Below, one piece after another: positions 24,893 to 34,785 of a DNA stretch of 64,000 nt; positions within the stretch are counted from its first letter, which is position 1, and every line of letters begins with the position of its first letter. The stretch comes from Paraglaciecola chathamensis S18K6 (GTDB lineage Bacteria > Pseudomonadota > Gammaproteobacteria > Enterobacterales > Alteromonadaceae), in NCBI GenBank assembly GCA_000314955.1, contig BAEM01000022.1, positions 186,001-250,000 of the forward strand, read 5' to 3'. The translations under genes were made by a program, and so were the position numbers. The notes beneath the pieces are model-generated. The model saw only the letters and a list, made by a program, of their open reading frames with translations. It had not been told where the DNA came from and made no database searches.

Positions 24893-26782
24893 TTACTGAT
24901 TGTGGTACCAGCTTTGAAACATCAACATATTCCACAGTTGTGTATGATATTTTTTCTTTTTGTGCTTGAAGTCATGCCATAGTAGCGCCACTTTTTCACT
25001 ATCAAAAATACCTTGTTGCTCAATTTTATCTTGGGTAAGTAAATCTTCTGCCCAGTCATTCAATGGGCCATTAAGCCAGCTTTTTATTGGCGCGCCAAAT
25101 CCGTGCTTAGGGTTATTGGTCAACGAGTTAGGAATGTGCTGGTCTAGTACTTTTCGAAGAACATGCTTTCCTTTGCCTTCATGAAACTTCATCGACATAG
25201 GAAGAGACCAAGCGAATTCGGTGATACGGTGATCAAGTAAAGGGCTTCTTAGCTCCAGACTATTTGCCATGCTCGCTCGGTCCGTTTTGACTAAAATATC
25301 GTCACACAAATAAGTGACATAATCATAAAGCATTAAATAGTGTTCAGGGCGAGGTAAGTCTAACGCGCTTACCGCGCGCAATTTATGTTGCTCCGGTGTA
25401 TGAGGCTGTAGCATAAGGTTCTCAGGGGCAACCCACTTACAAACACGGCTCATGTACATATCGAGTACATTCATCGCGCCTATCTCGTTAGCGTACTTAT
25501 TCGTCGTCAATCCTAACTTCTGTATCGACGCTAACCTAAACAGTTGACCCGAAACTGCGCGCTTAAGCGCATCAGGTATTTTTTGACTGATTTGCCAGTT
25601 CTTAATGTTTCTAAAATAACGGTTGTAACCGTAAAACAGCTCATCTCCTCCATCCCCACTTAATGCAACTGTGACTTTACTTTTGGCTAATTTAGCAACG
25701 ATAAACGTAGGTATTTGTGAGGAATCAGCGAAGGGCTCGTCGTAATGCTGGGCAATATCAGGTACCAAATCAAGTGCATCTTGGCCGCTCACATACAGCT
25801 CATTGTGCGATGTGCCCAAATAACCTGCGATATTTTTGGCTAAATGCGCTTCGTCTTTGTCGCTATGACTAAACCCTATGGAGAAACTATTAACAGGGCG
25901 AGCAGACTGTTTTTGCATCATCGACGCGACCAAACTTGAGTCTATGCCACCTGACAATAGGACCCCGAACGGCACATCAGAAATCATCCGTAAGCGAGTA
26001 GAATCCTCTAATAAATGCGTTAAATGCGTTTGCGCTTCATCTAAAGTGCCCGAGAATGGATGATTAAATTGGTGCGCAGCAACATCAAGCGCCGACCAAT
26101 ATTGTTTACATTTATCGAGTAAATCATGCTCAGACGTCAATTCATCAACCGTTAGGGTCACAAAACTGCCGGGTGCTAATTTGTATATTCCTTGGTAAAT
26201 GGAGTACGGCGCAGGAATATAATTAAAGCGCATATATTGCCCAAGGGCCTGCATGTCCAATTCTGGGGTAAAGTCAGGGATGACCTTTAACGCTTTTAGC
26301 TCAGAAGAAAAACAAAAAAAATCATTGCTGCGTCCAAAATAAAGCGGTTTTTTACCTACGCGATCCCTCGCTAACGACAAGGTCTTTTGTTGTTTATCCC
26401 ATATCGCCAGCGCAAACATACCGTTAAATTTGCGTAATGCTGCCTTTAAACCGAATTCGGCAATCGCACAGAGCACAACTTCGCTATCTGAATGCCCTTT
26501 GAATGATTGCTGAGAGAGGGACTGGCGGATTTCAGCAAAGTTGTATACTTCACCATTAAATACCATCACATAACGATCACACGCTGAATGCATTGGTTGA
26601 TGGCCATCCTGACTTAAATCTTGTACCGCCAATCGACAATGGCCCAACGCCACCCCAGGAGTACCTTCCCAAACACCGTTGTCGTCCGGACCGCGGTGAT
26701 TCAAAGTCGTATTCATTTTTTGAATAATATTCGCTTTGCAAGAAGAAGTATTGAGGCGAAAAAGACCTGTAATACCGCACAT
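24893..26782 (-). CDS. asnB: Asparagine synthase (glutamine-hydrolysing)
   Basis: The 629-residue protein begins MCGITGLF with the nucleophile Cys2 of a class II glutamine amidotransferase domain (about residues 1-190; HRGPDD, FNGEVYN). A C-terminal synthetase domain carries the pyrophosphate loop LLSGGIDSS near residue 278. It should make asparagine from aspartate, glutamine and ATP. This long form is the one also found in polysaccharide and exosortase gene clusters, where related enzymes amidate other substrates, but no such genes are nearby. It stands alone, convergent with yfaE. Confidence 0.9.
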   Translation of the reverse strand: MCGITGLFRLNTSSCKANIIQKMNTTLNHRGPDDNGVWEGTPGVALGHCRLAVQDLSQDGHQPMHSACDRYVMVFNGEVYNFAEIRQSLSQQSFKGHSDSEVVLCAIAEFGLKAALRKFNGMFALAIWDKQQKTLSLARDRVGKKPLYFGRSNDFFCFSSELKALKVIPDFTPELDMQALGQYMRFNYIPAPYSIYQGIYKLAPGSFVTLTVDELTSEHDLLDKCKQYWSALDVAAHQFNHPFSGTLDEAQTHLTHLLEDSTRLRMISDVPFGVLLSGGIDSSLVASMMQKQSARPVNSFSIGFSHSDKDEAHLAKNIAGYLGTSHNELYVSGQDALDLVPDIAQHYDEPFADSSQIPTFIVAKLAKSKVTVALSGDGGDELFYGYNRYFRNIKNWQISQKIPDALKRAVSGQLFRLASIQKLGLTTNKYANEIGAMNVLDMYMSRVCKWVAPENLMLQPHTPEQHKLRAVSALDLPRPEHYLMLYDYVTYLCDDILVKTDRASMANSLELRSPLLDHRITEFAWSLPMSMKFHEGKGKHVLRKVLDQHIPNSLTNNPKHGFGAPIKSWLNGPLNDWAEDLLTQDKIEQQGIFDSEKVALLWHDFKHKKKKYHTQLWNMLMFQSWYHNQ

Positions 26783-26861
26783 ACAGTTAACTCGTTATTA
26801 TTTTTATTTAATAAACAAAAATTACCGAAAAATTAACAAGTTAGCAACCAAATGATAGTAA

Positions 26862-26888
26862 ATAAAAAGCCAGCATAATAGCTGGCTT
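26862..26888 (-). terminator. Intrinsic terminator after purC
   Basis: AAGCCAGC (26867-26874) and GCTGGCTT (26881-26888) form an 8-bp stem with a 6-base loop. On the minus strand it is followed by TTTTTATT. It begins about 24 bases after the purC stop. Confidence 0.87.
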
Positions 26889-26911
26889 GAATAAGAAGCA
26901 TGTGCAGTTGA

Positions 26912-28015
26912 TTAGTCGATAAGCTGGTACTTATCGCGCAGCACAGCAATCACTTCCTCTTTCGGATTTTCACTTAACGCAATTTTCTGTCCAGTGATTT
27001 TCTCAGCAATTTGCGTATAGGTATTTGAGATGTCCATCAACACGTCTACCGGTAAAGCGTTGTCCCGCGCTAGCGCTTCTCGCTCATCCATGCGCTCTTT
27101 GTTGAGTAAAATATCAGGATCAGGAAAGTGATTAAGCAACAGTTGTCTGAACCCTTCTTTTGAGTTTTCAACTATCTTACCCTGCGCATATTGTTTAGCA
27201 TCCCAGATACGAGATGAATCGGGCGTGCCTACTTCATCCATATAAATTAATTTATCGTTACCGTTAACGTCTTTTACATAGCCAAACTCAAATTTTGTAT
27301 CCACAAAAATTTGCTCAACTTTTGCCAACGCTTGACTAATAACGCCGAAACCTTCGGTCAGTAATTTTTCGTACAATGCAATATCGTCGGCGGAGTTAAA
27401 GTTAAAAGCCGCAAAGTTGTCGGCTATATCTTGACGGGACACATTGACGTCGTCCGCTTCAGGGACGCCTTCGATTCCTTTAAGCACCCCTTTGGTTGAA
27501 GGGGTAATCAAAATATTCGCTAGTTTACTGTCTTTCGATAAACCTTCTTCAAGACGAATACCACAAAACTCACGCTCACCTTTTTCATAGGCTCGCCACA
27601 TTGAGCCAGTAATATATTGGCGACAAATCGCTTCAATCATGACAGGACGCGCTTTTTGTACTATCCATACCAGTGGATGAGGAATATCAAGAATATGGCT
27701 GTCTGCTAAGCCCTGCTCTTTAAACAAACCGAACCAATGATTTGAAATCGCATTTAATGCTGCACCTTTGCCTGGTACACCCTGCATGCCCTGCTCACCA
27801 TGCCAAATACAATCAAATGCCGATATGCGATCACTTATCAACATGATAGCTAAAGGCGTATCCTTTGGAACAGGATAGTTATGCTCTTCAATAAGACGAC
27901 GGCTGTCCTGTTCAGTTAACCAATAAACAGAACGAACCTTGCCACTGTGTACAGGTAAGTCGGTGCGAATAGGAAGGTTGTCATTAACAGCAAGCACTTT
28001 ATCAGCGAAGCTCAT
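26912..28015 (-). CDS. purC: Phosphoribosylaminoimidazole-succinocarboxamide synthase, long form
   Basis: SAICAR synthetase joins aspartate to CAIR in purine synthesis. The product is 367 residues, longer than the 237-residue E. coli type, and matches the long PurC class found in Alteromonadales. Signatures include [10 protein letters not shown] near residue 23, [11 protein letters not shown] near 65, [12 protein letters not shown] near 135 and [15 protein letters not shown] near 260. It follows bamC but a terminator hairpin (28052-28072) lies between, so it may have its own promoter. No anomaly. Confidence 0.95.
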   Translation of the reverse strand: MSFADKVLAVNDNLPIRTDLPVHSGKVRSVYWLTEQDSRRLIEEHNYPVPKDTPLAIMLISDRISAFDCIWHGEQGMQGVPGKGAALNAISNHWFGLFKEQGLADSHILDIPHPLVWIVQKARPVMIEAICRQYITGSMWRAYEKGEREFCGIRLEEGLSKDSKLANILITPSTKGVLKGIEGVPEADDVNVSRQDIADNFAAFNFNSADDIALYEKLLTEGFGVISQALAKVEQIFVDTKFEFGYVKDVNGNDKLIYMDEVGTPDSSRIWDAKQYAQGKIVENSKEGFRQLLLNHFPDPDILLNKERMDEREALARDNALPVDVLMDISNTYTQIAEKITGQKIALSENPKEEVIAVLRDKYQLID

Positions 28016-28051
28016 ACTAGAATGTCCTTAAAAAGGGGTTGCCTAAAAACG

Positions 28052-28072
28052 AAAAAGCACCCTTGCGGTGCT
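28052..28072 (-). terminator. Hairpin terminator between bamC and purC
   Basis: AGCACC (28056-28061) and GGTGCT (28067-28072) form a 6-bp stem with a 5-base loop. On the minus strand it is followed by TTTTTC. It should end or attenuate dapA-bamC transcripts. Confidence 0.72.
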
Positions 28073-28094
28073 CTTTCAAATGATACTAAATGTA

Positions 28095-29201
28095 CTAAAT
28101 ATCTAGATTGTCATCAGCCATCACGCGAGCAAAAACATCATATAAACCAGACAACTTATCTTTAGTGAATGGTGTGCTTTCATTATCAAGCACAGTTAAA
28201 GACGTTTGCTCACCGTTTTCTTCCACTCTAAAACGATATTCTTGCTTCTCAAGAGGCAAGGCATTTTCATCGTTTGACCAGATAGAATCCCACCAACCGC
28301 TCTCGGTGCCGTTGTACTTAACAAACAATAAACCGTTTGATTTGTCGTAATCTTTTACGTCAAACCCTAGTTTACGCAATACAAGCAACACACGCGGCCA
28401 AGCAGTGTCGTAGTTACTGTCTATGATGAACGCGGGCGCATCTTCGCCATCTTGCCCAATGCTAATTTGCATTCCACGACGTATTTCACGTAGGCGCTTA
28501 GCATCAGCCACGCGAATTTGATATTCGTAGTGCCCAATCACCTTATTCAAAATATCGACTTCTTTGGCACGTGAATCAACGTCTGACTTTTCAGCGACAA
28601 CGGATTGGCCTTGGCGCTCTTGATAATCAACCAAGTGCGCATTCAAGGTGGCAGTTCGACCGTGAGATTTCATTTCTAAGTCGAATTCAAAACGTTGACT
28701 GGTATCACGCTCAATTGACGACCAGCTATACCAATGATCATCTAACACTTCTTTCACTACGACCCAATCTGTTACCAGGCGCTGCTTGTCTTTATCGAAT
28801 GACTCAATACCAATCCCCTGCTCTTCTAAATAGCTCAGCAATGAGTTCCATATGGTGGTATCTAGTGGTTGGCTGTCATCAACTTGGTCAAAGAATACTT
28901 TGGCATCTTTACTGCCATCGTCAACATGGGAGCCGGTAACTAAAGGCAATACCAATGCGGGTGAAACCACCTTAAGATCCTTGCCGATGAAGTTACGCGG
29001 TGCGTCTTCATCTAATGCAGGAAGCTTATATGCCTGACTAAAATTAGGACGGTCAACATCGGCTGGTACTTGAATATCCTTACCTGGTTGCTGCTTGGTA
29101 TATTCAAAATTACCACTGGCGATTTGTCGCTCTTCTAATGAACTACACGCGCTTAGAACACTCACCGCGATAGCTGTGCCAATGAAAAACTTAGTTGTCA
29201 T
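28095..29201 (-). CDS. bamC: Outer-membrane assembly lipoprotein BamC
   Basis: BamC (NlpB, 368 residues) is a lipoprotein of the BAM complex that inserts beta-barrel proteins into the outer membrane. The signal peptide ends in the lipobox VLSAC with Cys19. An unstructured N-terminal stretch rich in charged residues follows, then two helix-grip domains. It lies nine bases downstream of dapA, the standard gammaproteobacterial dapA-bamC pair. The protein family evolves fast; the call rests on the lipobox, length, pattern and position. Confidence 0.92.
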   Translation of the reverse strand: MTTKFFIGTAIAVSVLSACSSLEERQIASGNFEYTKQQPGKDIQVPADVDRPNFSQAYKLPALDEDAPRNFIGKDLKVVSPALVLPLVTGSHVDDGSKDAKVFFDQVDDSQPLDTTIWNSLLSYLEEQGIGIESFDKDKQRLVTDWVVVKEVLDDHWYSWSSIERDTSQRFEFDLEMKSHGRTATLNAHLVDYQERQGQSVVAEKSDVDSRAKEVDILNKVIGHYEYQIRVADAKRLREIRRGMQISIGQDGEDAPAFIIDSNYDTAWPRVLLVLRKLGFDVKDYDKSNGLLFVKYNGTESGWWDSIWSNDENALPLEKQEYRFRVEENGEQTSLTVLDNESTPFTKDKLSGLYDVFARVMADDNLDI

Positions 29202-29210
29202 GCAATCTCC

Positions 29211-30092
29211 TTAAGATAATACGCCCGAATTGCGCATGACTTGTTCGATATGATTTTGGCTATCAAGTTCCGATTCAATTAACGGTAAACGCAAAAATGC
29301 AGATTGAATGAGCCCCATTTTGTATAAAGCCCACTTAGGCAATACTGGATTTGGTTCAATAAATAGCGCGCTATGAAGCTCTGCTATTTGTCGATCAATG
29401 TCTTTTGCTGTGGCGAAATCGCCTGCAAAGGCGGCCTCACACATCTGTGCCATTTGCTTAGGTACGACGTTAGCCGTCACTGAAATAACACCGTGCCCGC
29501 CTGCGGTTAAAAACTCACAACCCGTGCCATCATCACCACTTAAAAACACAAAGTCTTTGTCGACGAGTGGTTGAGTCTGTTTTAAACGTGCGATATCACC
29601 CGTGGCATCTTTAAGGCCAACAATTTTAGGGTGCGTAGCAAGTTCAGCAACGGTCTCTGGCAGCATATCAGCTACCGTACGCCCTGGTACGTTGTATAAC
29701 AGAACCGGTAAATCGGTAGCATCAGCAACCGCTTTAAAATGCGCAACCATGCCTTTTTGTTGAGGCTTATTGTAGTAAGGCACCACACTGAGAAAGCCAT
29801 CAATGCCTGTATCGGCCATTTGTTCACTAAGAAAAATCGCTTCAGCAGTGGAGTTCGCGCCACTTCCAGCAATAACAGGTATCTTCTTATCAGCAAACTC
29901 GACCATACGTTTAACCACTTCAATGTGCTCATCAAAGGGCAACGTGGCAGACTCACCCGTGGTCCCCACAGCGATTAAGCCATGGCTGCCATTGGCAATA
30001 TGAAATTCAACCAATTTCTTAAGCGACGGATAATCTATCTCGCCTGATTGGTTCATGGGGGTGATTAATGCAACGTAACTACCAGTAAACAT
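29211..30092 (-). CDS. dapA: 4-hydroxy-tetrahydrodipicolinate synthase
   Basis: DapA (293 residues) condenses pyruvate with aspartate semialdehyde, the first step of the lysine and diaminopimelate branch. The TIM-barrel signatures are GTTGESATL near residue 43, the catalytic Tyr in LLYNVPGRT near 132 and the Schiff-base Lys in VGLKDATGD near 161. It is divergent from gcvR with a 160-bp gap and leads the dapA-bamC unit. Length and residues are normal. Confidence 0.97.
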   Translation of the reverse strand: MFTGSYVALITPMNQSGEIDYPSLKKLVEFHIANGSHGLIAVGTTGESATLPFDEHIEVVKRMVEFADKKIPVIAGSGANSTAEAIFLSEQMADTGIDGFLSVVPYYNKPQQKGMVAHFKAVADATDLPVLLYNVPGRTVADMLPETVAELATHPKIVGLKDATGDIARLKQTQPLVDKDFVFLSGDDGTGCEFLTAGGHGVISVTANVVPKQMAQMCEAAFAGDFATAKDIDRQIAELHSALFIEPNPVLPKWALYKMGLIQSAFLRLPLIESELDSQNHIEQVMRNSGVLS

Positions 30093-30252
30093 GCCTACTC
30101 CAGAAAAAATTCGCGCCTAATGGTAAAGAGCCTGTGGGGTAAAAACAAGTAATGAATGCGCAGAAAGTAAAACCGACGGGGAAACTGGAAATACTAGGGG
30201 TAATTCAGGTATGTTAGTGGCGTTAGAATTTACCACGAAGATTAATACATTA

Positions 30253-30780
30253 ATGAAACATCAATTAATCATTACCATTTTAGGTGCCAATAAAGTCACT
30301 GTGCTCAGCACCCTCACTGATGTCGTCTGTGAAGCAGGTTGTAACATACTTGACAGTCGTCAGGCTGTGTACGGGCAAGATTTCTCGTTGACCATGATAG
30401 TTGAAGGTACGCAAAGCGCTATCGTACGCGTTGAAATGGCGATACCTATCGCGTGTCAGCAACTTGATCTGCTATCAATGATGAAGCGTACTAAACGACA
30501 TGCAAAGCAAAACTTAGAGCACATAGCAGACGTCACCTTCTCTGGGGTCGATGCAGTGGGCGTTGTAAAGGAAGTGACTCAGTTTCTTTCCACCTTTTGC
30601 GTTACCGTCAGTGCTTTGCGGTTAAAAACATTGCAAACATCTAAAGACGAACAAGACGAAGTAAAATGTAAAATGGTGGTAAGTATGCCGCACAATATTG
30701 ACCTAGCCGATTTGGAACACAAATTTGATGCGTTACTGAGTCAATTAAATCTACAAGGGGCGATTAAGCAAAATCATTAG
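30253..30780 (+). CDS. gcvR: Glycine cleavage system repressor-type ACT protein
   Basis: The 175-residue protein has two ACT domains. The first begins at about residue 3 (QLIITILGANKVTVL, ILDSRQAVYGQDFSLTMIVEG); the second is in the C-terminal half. GcvR in E. coli binds GcvA and glycine to repress the glycine cleavage operon. The start could be ATG at 30211, adding 14 residues; ATG at 30253 gives the family N-terminus. The gcvR-bcp order next to dapA is conserved in gammaproteobacteria, which supports the call. Confidence 0.88.
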   Translation: MKHQLIITILGANKVTVLSTLTDVVCEAGCNILDSRQAVYGQDFSLTMIVEGTQSAIVRVEMAIPIACQQLDLLSMMKRTKRHAKQNLEHIADVTFSGVDAVGVVKEVTQFLSTFCVTVSALRLKTLQTSKDEQDEVKCKMVVSMPHNIDLADLEHKFDALLSQLNLQGAIKQNH

Positions 30781-30836
30781 TTTTCGGCCGATCACCCAAT
30801 CATTTTCCATTCAAATTAAAACCAAGGACATATTTT

Positions 30837-31301
30837 ATGAACAGACTAACCGCCGGTGAAACAGCACCAGAATTTGCATTGCCTAATGAAAAAGGTGAAA
30901 CCGTTAAGCTGTCAGATTTCAGTGGTAAGAAAGTACTGGTCTATTTTTACCCAAAAGCGATGACCCCAGGCTGCACAGTACAAGCACAAAATCTGCGTGA
31001 TAATAAGAGCGAGCTGGATAAGTTGAACGTTGTCGTATTGGGCATAAGCCCAGATGCAGTAAAACGCCTACCCAAGTTTATCGACAAAGAACAACTAAAT
31101 TTCAGTCTTCTATCAGATGAAGACCATGCCGTAGCAGAAGCATTTGGCGTCTGGGGACTAAAGAAGTTTATGGGCAAAGAATACGACGGTATTCATCGCA
31201 TTAGTTTCTTAATCAATGAACAAGGTGTGATTGAGCATGTGTTTGATAAATTTAAAACCAAAGATCATCACCAAGTCGTACTTGATTACTTAAATCAATA
31301 A
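30837..31301 (+). CDS. bcp: Thioredoxin-dependent peroxiredoxin Bcp
   Basis: Bcp/PrxQ (154 residues) reduces hydrogen peroxide and alkyl hydroperoxides. The peroxidatic Cys is in the AMTPGCTVQAQ motif near residue 46. E. coli Bcp has a resolving Cys five residues further on, but here that position is Gln (QAQNLRD), and no other Cys is present. The enzyme must therefore work as a 1-Cys type with thioredoxin or another thiol as resolver. It lies 56 bases after gcvR and may be cotranscribed. Confidence 0.94.
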   Translation: MNRLTAGETAPEFALPNEKGETVKLSDFSGKKVLVYFYPKAMTPGCTVQAQNLRDNKSELDKLNVVVLGISPDAVKRLPKFIDKEQLNFSLLSDEDHAVAEAFGVWGLKKFMGKEYDGIHRISFLINEQGVIEHVFDKFKTKDHHQVVLDYLNQ

Positions 31302-31378
31302 GCTAAACCGGCCGTGCTTGCATACCATGAAATCATATTTAGGGCATGCAAGCACCATCAAGTATGTACAATACGTTT

Positions 31379-32449
31379 TTAAACTGCGGGAGGAAGCTCC
31401 TGCAAAGGCCCTTTCCACGCGTTAGCGACTGCTTTAACCAAGGTAGCGAGAGGAATAGCGAAGAACACCCCCCAAAAACCCCATAAGCCGCCAAAAAACA
31501 GCACTGCAATAATAATGTACACTGGGTGCAGACTCACCGCTTCAGAAAACAGCACCGGAACGAGTACGTTCCCATCAAGTGCTTGAATCACCCCATAGGC
31601 AATCATTAACCACCAAAAATCCGGTGTGATCCCCCACTGAAACAATGCCACTACCGCCACAGGGATCGTCACAACCGCAGCACCGATATAAGGTATCAAT
31701 ACCGAAAACCCAACCAATACCCCAAGTAACAGCGCATAACGTAAATCCATTAACGCGAACGTGACGGCCGATACTGTGCCCACGATAATAATTTCTATCA
31801 CTTTGCCACGTATATAGTTAGCGATTTGGGTATTCATCTCACTGCCCACTTGCTTAATGAGGCGTCGTTGTGAGGGTAAAAGTGGTGACAAGTTAGCCAA
31901 CAACTGGTCCTTGTCTTTGAGCATAAAAAAGACCATCAAGGGCACGAGCACAAGATAAATTAATAAAGACGCTAAGCTACCAAGAGAACTAACAGAAGCC
32001 GATAACAACTGCTCCCCAAGACTGACAATGCGTTCGTTTATTCCGTCGAGCATGTCCTGTACATCCCCTAAATGAACGAAATCAGGATACTGTTCAGGTA
32101 GGTGCAACACCCAGACCTGGGCATGCCCCCAAATTTGCGGCATTTCTCGAATCAGATTAATACTCTGTTGTGATACCACAGGCACAATGCCAATAAAGGT
32201 TAAAATGCACAAAGTTAAAAAGCTAAAGATAACCAGACTGCAAGCAAAACTTCGGCGTAGTCCTGCTCGTGATAATTGACTTACCGGCCAGTCCAATAAA
32301 TAGGCTATAACCGCTGCGACTAGCACAGGCATTAAAATAGTGCCCAGCACTGCTAACAGCAGAAAAACCGCAATCAGCATGATTAACAACATTACGGAAT
32401 CAGGATCGGAGAACTTGCGCTTATACCACCTTTCAAACACACTTATCAT
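31379..32449 (-). CDS. perM: AI-2E family transporter / PerM-type permease
   Basis: The 356-residue membrane protein has about eight hydrophobic segments: two near the N-terminus, one at 70-95 and a cluster from 145 onward. It carries the family signatures VLIPYIGA near residue 254 and a late GLWGFWGVFFAIPLATLVKA. The family includes TqsA (AI-2 export) and Na+/H+ antiporters; the substrate here is unknown. The perM position between bcp and bepA is the usual one in gammaproteobacteria, which favours PerM over TqsA. Confidence 0.85.
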   Translation of the reverse strand: MISVFERWYKRKFSDPDSVMLLIMLIAVFLLLAVLGTILMPVLVAAVIAYLLDWPVSQLSRAGLRRSFACSLVIFSFLTLCILTFIGIVPVVSQQSINLIREMPQIWGHAQVWVLHLPEQYPDFVHLGDVQDMLDGINERIVSLGEQLLSASVSSLGSLASLLIYLVLVPLMVFFMLKDKDQLLANLSPLLPSQRRLIKQVGSEMNTQIANYIRGKVIEIIIVGTVSAVTFALMDLRYALLLGVLVGFSVLIPYIGAAVVTIPVAVVALFQWGITPDFWWLMIAYGVIQALDGNVLVPVLFSEAVSLHPVYIIIAVLFFGGLWGFWGVFFAIPLATLVKAVANAWKGPLQELPPAV

Positions 32450-32783
32450 AGAACTGTTATACCTCTTAAACCTGATATTAATTTTGGCGACGAAGCAAGT
32501 TAAATCACATCATTTTGCCGAATTGCTACAATGAGTGTCATGCAAAACGCGCCTAGCGCAGCATAATATAATGTGCCACACAAGAAAGATAAGACTTTAA
32601 CAAAGTTGCGACGGCTTTTTTACTAACCGACATAAAATGGACATGCTCTAGTCACTTTGAAAAGAAAAATACTTGAAGTACGGGCCAATGAACGCAATAT
32701 TAATGCTTGTCATCAGTTTTTCGGAACTAAATCAGGCAATTGCCTTTCTTATTAACGAAGTTGTAATTGATTAAATAGGTGAA
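32450..32783. other. Divergent intergenic region perM/bepA
   Basis: No gene is supported in this 334-bp gap. It must hold the promoters of perM and bepA. Apart from the sigma-E-like site described at 32723-32752, no repeat or hairpin of note was seen. Confidence 0.6.
32723..32752 (+). promoter_or_regulatory. Candidate sigma-E promoter of bepA
   Basis: GGAACT at 32723-32728 and TTCTTAT at 32746-32752 are separated by 17 bases, resembling the sigma-E consensus (GGAACTT, about 16-17 bases, TCTGA/TCTAA). Transcription would start about 25 bases before the bepA ATG. bepA is an envelope-stress gene under sigma-E in E. coli, so the placement makes sense; the -10 match is only fair. Confidence 0.45.
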
Positions 32784-34250
32784 ATGATTAAAACGTCCCC
32801 CGTATATAAAAAAGCATTGCTTAGTACTGCCTTGGCTTTTGGCCTAGTCACTAGCGGTGTAGGGCTAGCTGCTAATCAAAAAAATGCTTTGCCCGAAATA
32901 GGTGTCGTTGCATCAAGCGCAATTAGCTTAGATAAAGAAATACAGATTGGTGATGTTTTAATGCGCCAGCTTCGCGGCCAAGCACCTATCATCAATGACC
33001 CATTACTTGATGAGTACATTCAAGACTTGGGCAATCGCCTAGTAGCCCAAGCTGACAACGTCAAATTTCCATTTGAATTTTTTCTGCTGAACAGTGCCGA
33101 TATAAACGCTTTTGCGTTTTTTGGTGGCCATGTAGGTGTACACACAGGCTTAATCTACAATGCACGCAATGAAAGTGAGTTGGCATCTGTACTTGCCCAC
33201 GAAGTAAGCCACGTTACCCAGCGTCATATCGCCAGAAGTATCGCTGCCCAGCAGAAGTCTTCCCCTTTGCAATTAGCATCAGCATTGGGCGGTATTTTAC
33301 TTGCCTTAGCTAACCCAGAGGCCGGTATTGCTGCTATTAGTGCGGGCTCTGCAGCATCGGCTCAAGCGTCAATCAATTACACCCGCCAAAATGAAAAAGA
33401 GGCTGATAGCATAGGTATTCGAATATTGGCTCAGGCTGGCTTTGACCCTAATGGTGCCAGTGATTTTTTTGGTACCTTAGTCGAAAAGTACCGCTTAAAA
33501 TCCAGAACGCCGGCTTTTTTGTTAACTCACCCATTGCCAGAATCGCGGGTAGCTGATGCTCGTACCCGGGCCGCCAGTTATAAAACGGGTAGAATAGCCC
33601 CTAGCTTAAGCTTTCACCTCGCCAAAAGCCGTATTTTGGCCCGCTACTATGCTACGCCGGAATACAATATCAATTATTTTGAAACAAGTCTTGAGCGCGA
33701 CAGCTACACGTTTAAAGCAGCCGCTGAATATGGTTTGGCATTAGCTTACCTTGCAGACAAACAAAACGAAAAAGCGGGAGACTTAATTGATAGTTTGTTG
33801 CAAAAAGACCCGCGAAACTTATTCTATTTAGACACATACACAGACGTAGCGTTAGAGACAGGTCGTGTTCAAGATGCAATTGATAAGCTCACCGCTCAGG
33901 CGGTATTAACACCGCGCAATCGAGTAATAACCTTGAACTTAGCCAATGCGCTAGTCAAAAATAAAGAATTCGATCAGGCGGTGCGCCTGTTAAAAGATTA
34001 TTTGTTAGTTGAGCCAGAAAACATGCTTGCTCACCAAATATTGTCTGACGCGTACGCGGAAAGCCAAAACAAGTTAGAGATGCACCAAACCAAGGCTGAA
34101 GTTTACGCCTTAGCCGCTTCATACCCTCGCGCCATAGATGAATTACATAGCGCTTATAACTACGCTGGCACTCAAAACATCGAAAAACAAAGAATACGTG
34201 CGCGCATTGAGCAATTCCGCGCCTTTCAAACGCGCCTAGAGAGTCTTTAA
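32784..34250 (+). CDS. bepA: Periplasmic M48 metalloprotease/chaperone BepA
   Basis: BepA (488 residues) assists assembly of outer-membrane proteins such as LptD and degrades stalled ones. A signal peptide (about residues 1-28) is followed by the M48 domain with the zinc motif HEVSHVTQRH near residue 139 and the third-ligand motif NEKEADSIG near 203. Tetratricopeptide-type repeats fill the C-terminal half. The start is preceded by AGGTGAA. It converges with, and overlaps by 15 bases, the thioredoxin-like gene on the other strand. Confidence 0.94.
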   Translation: MIKTSPVYKKALLSTALAFGLVTSGVGLAANQKNALPEIGVVASSAISLDKEIQIGDVLMRQLRGQAPIINDPLLDEYIQDLGNRLVAQADNVKFPFEFFLLNSADINAFAFFGGHVGVHTGLIYNARNESELASVLAHEVSHVTQRHIARSIAAQQKSSPLQLASALGGILLALANPEAGIAAISAGSAASAQASINYTRQNEKEADSIGIRILAQAGFDPNGASDFFGTLVEKYRLKSRTPAFLLTHPLPESRVADARTRAASYKTGRIAPSLSFHLAKSRILARYYATPEYNINYFETSLERDSYTFKAAAEYGLALAYLADKQNEKAGDLIDSLLQKDPRNLFYLDTYTDVALETGRVQDAIDKLTAQAVLTPRNRVITLNLANALVKNKEFDQAVRLLKDYLLVEPENMLAHQILSDAYAESQNKLEMHQTKAEVYALAASYPRAIDELHSAYNYAGTQNIEKQRIRARIEQFRAFQTRLESL

Positions 34251-34706
34251 AATATCAATCGCGCTGCGCAACGATGCAGCGCTTTGCTCGCCTAATAATT
34301 GCTTTTTCACTTCACCATCCGGCCCAATAATAAACGTCGCTGGCAAACTATTCGGTTTCTCCATAGGCAATGGTTGTTCTGCGTGGGTAATAACTGGAAA
34401 TTGAATGTCAAACTTTCGCTTTATCTCAACAAGCTCATCCTGTGATACATCATCATAGCTAATTGCAAACAAAGGGGTTTGTTCACCATCATGCAGATAA
34501 AACTGATTGAGTTCAGGCATTTCACGTAAGCACGGCGCGCACCAAAGCGCAAAGTAGTTAACCACTACCCACTGACCTTCATAATCTCGCCACTTGTGAG
34601 CCACATCGTCATCAGTACGAAAGTCTGTTCTGGCCAAAGAATAGCCGTACATTCCCCCAAGTAACCCTGCGATAATAAGCAGTGAATATAAAAATTTACG
34701 CAACAT
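34236..34706 (-). CDS. TlpA-like membrane-anchored thioredoxin
   Basis: The 156-residue protein has an N-terminal membrane anchor (FLYSLLIIAGLLGGMYGYSL) and a thioredoxin fold with WCAPC near residue 58. The cis-Pro region is LPATFIIGPDG. It is probably a periplasmic thiol-disulfide oxidoreductase of the TlpA/ResA type, possibly for heme-protein maturation; the partner is unknown. ATG at 34706 is chosen over an upstream start at 34757 because AGAAGG lies before it. It is divergent from arsC and convergent with bepA. Confidence 0.87.
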   Translation of the reverse strand: MLRKFLYSLLIIAGLLGGMYGYSLARTDFRTDDDVAHKWRDYEGQWVVVNYFALWCAPCLREMPELNQFYLHDGEQTPLFAISYDDVSQDELVEIKRKFDIQFPVITHAEQPLPMEKPNSLPATFIIGPDGEVKKQLLGEQSAASLRSAIDILKTL

Positions 34707-34785
34707 TGTTCTGCCTTCTCTTTTACCAATGTGAACGAAACGATAGAATATCGACATTCAATTTAGATAACAGTAGAAATTTATC

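Noticed and set aside
24893..26782. asnB as part of a polysaccharide or exosortase cluster
   Set aside because: No glycosyltransferase, exosortase or export gene is adjacent; the flanks are nrdB-yfaE and purC.
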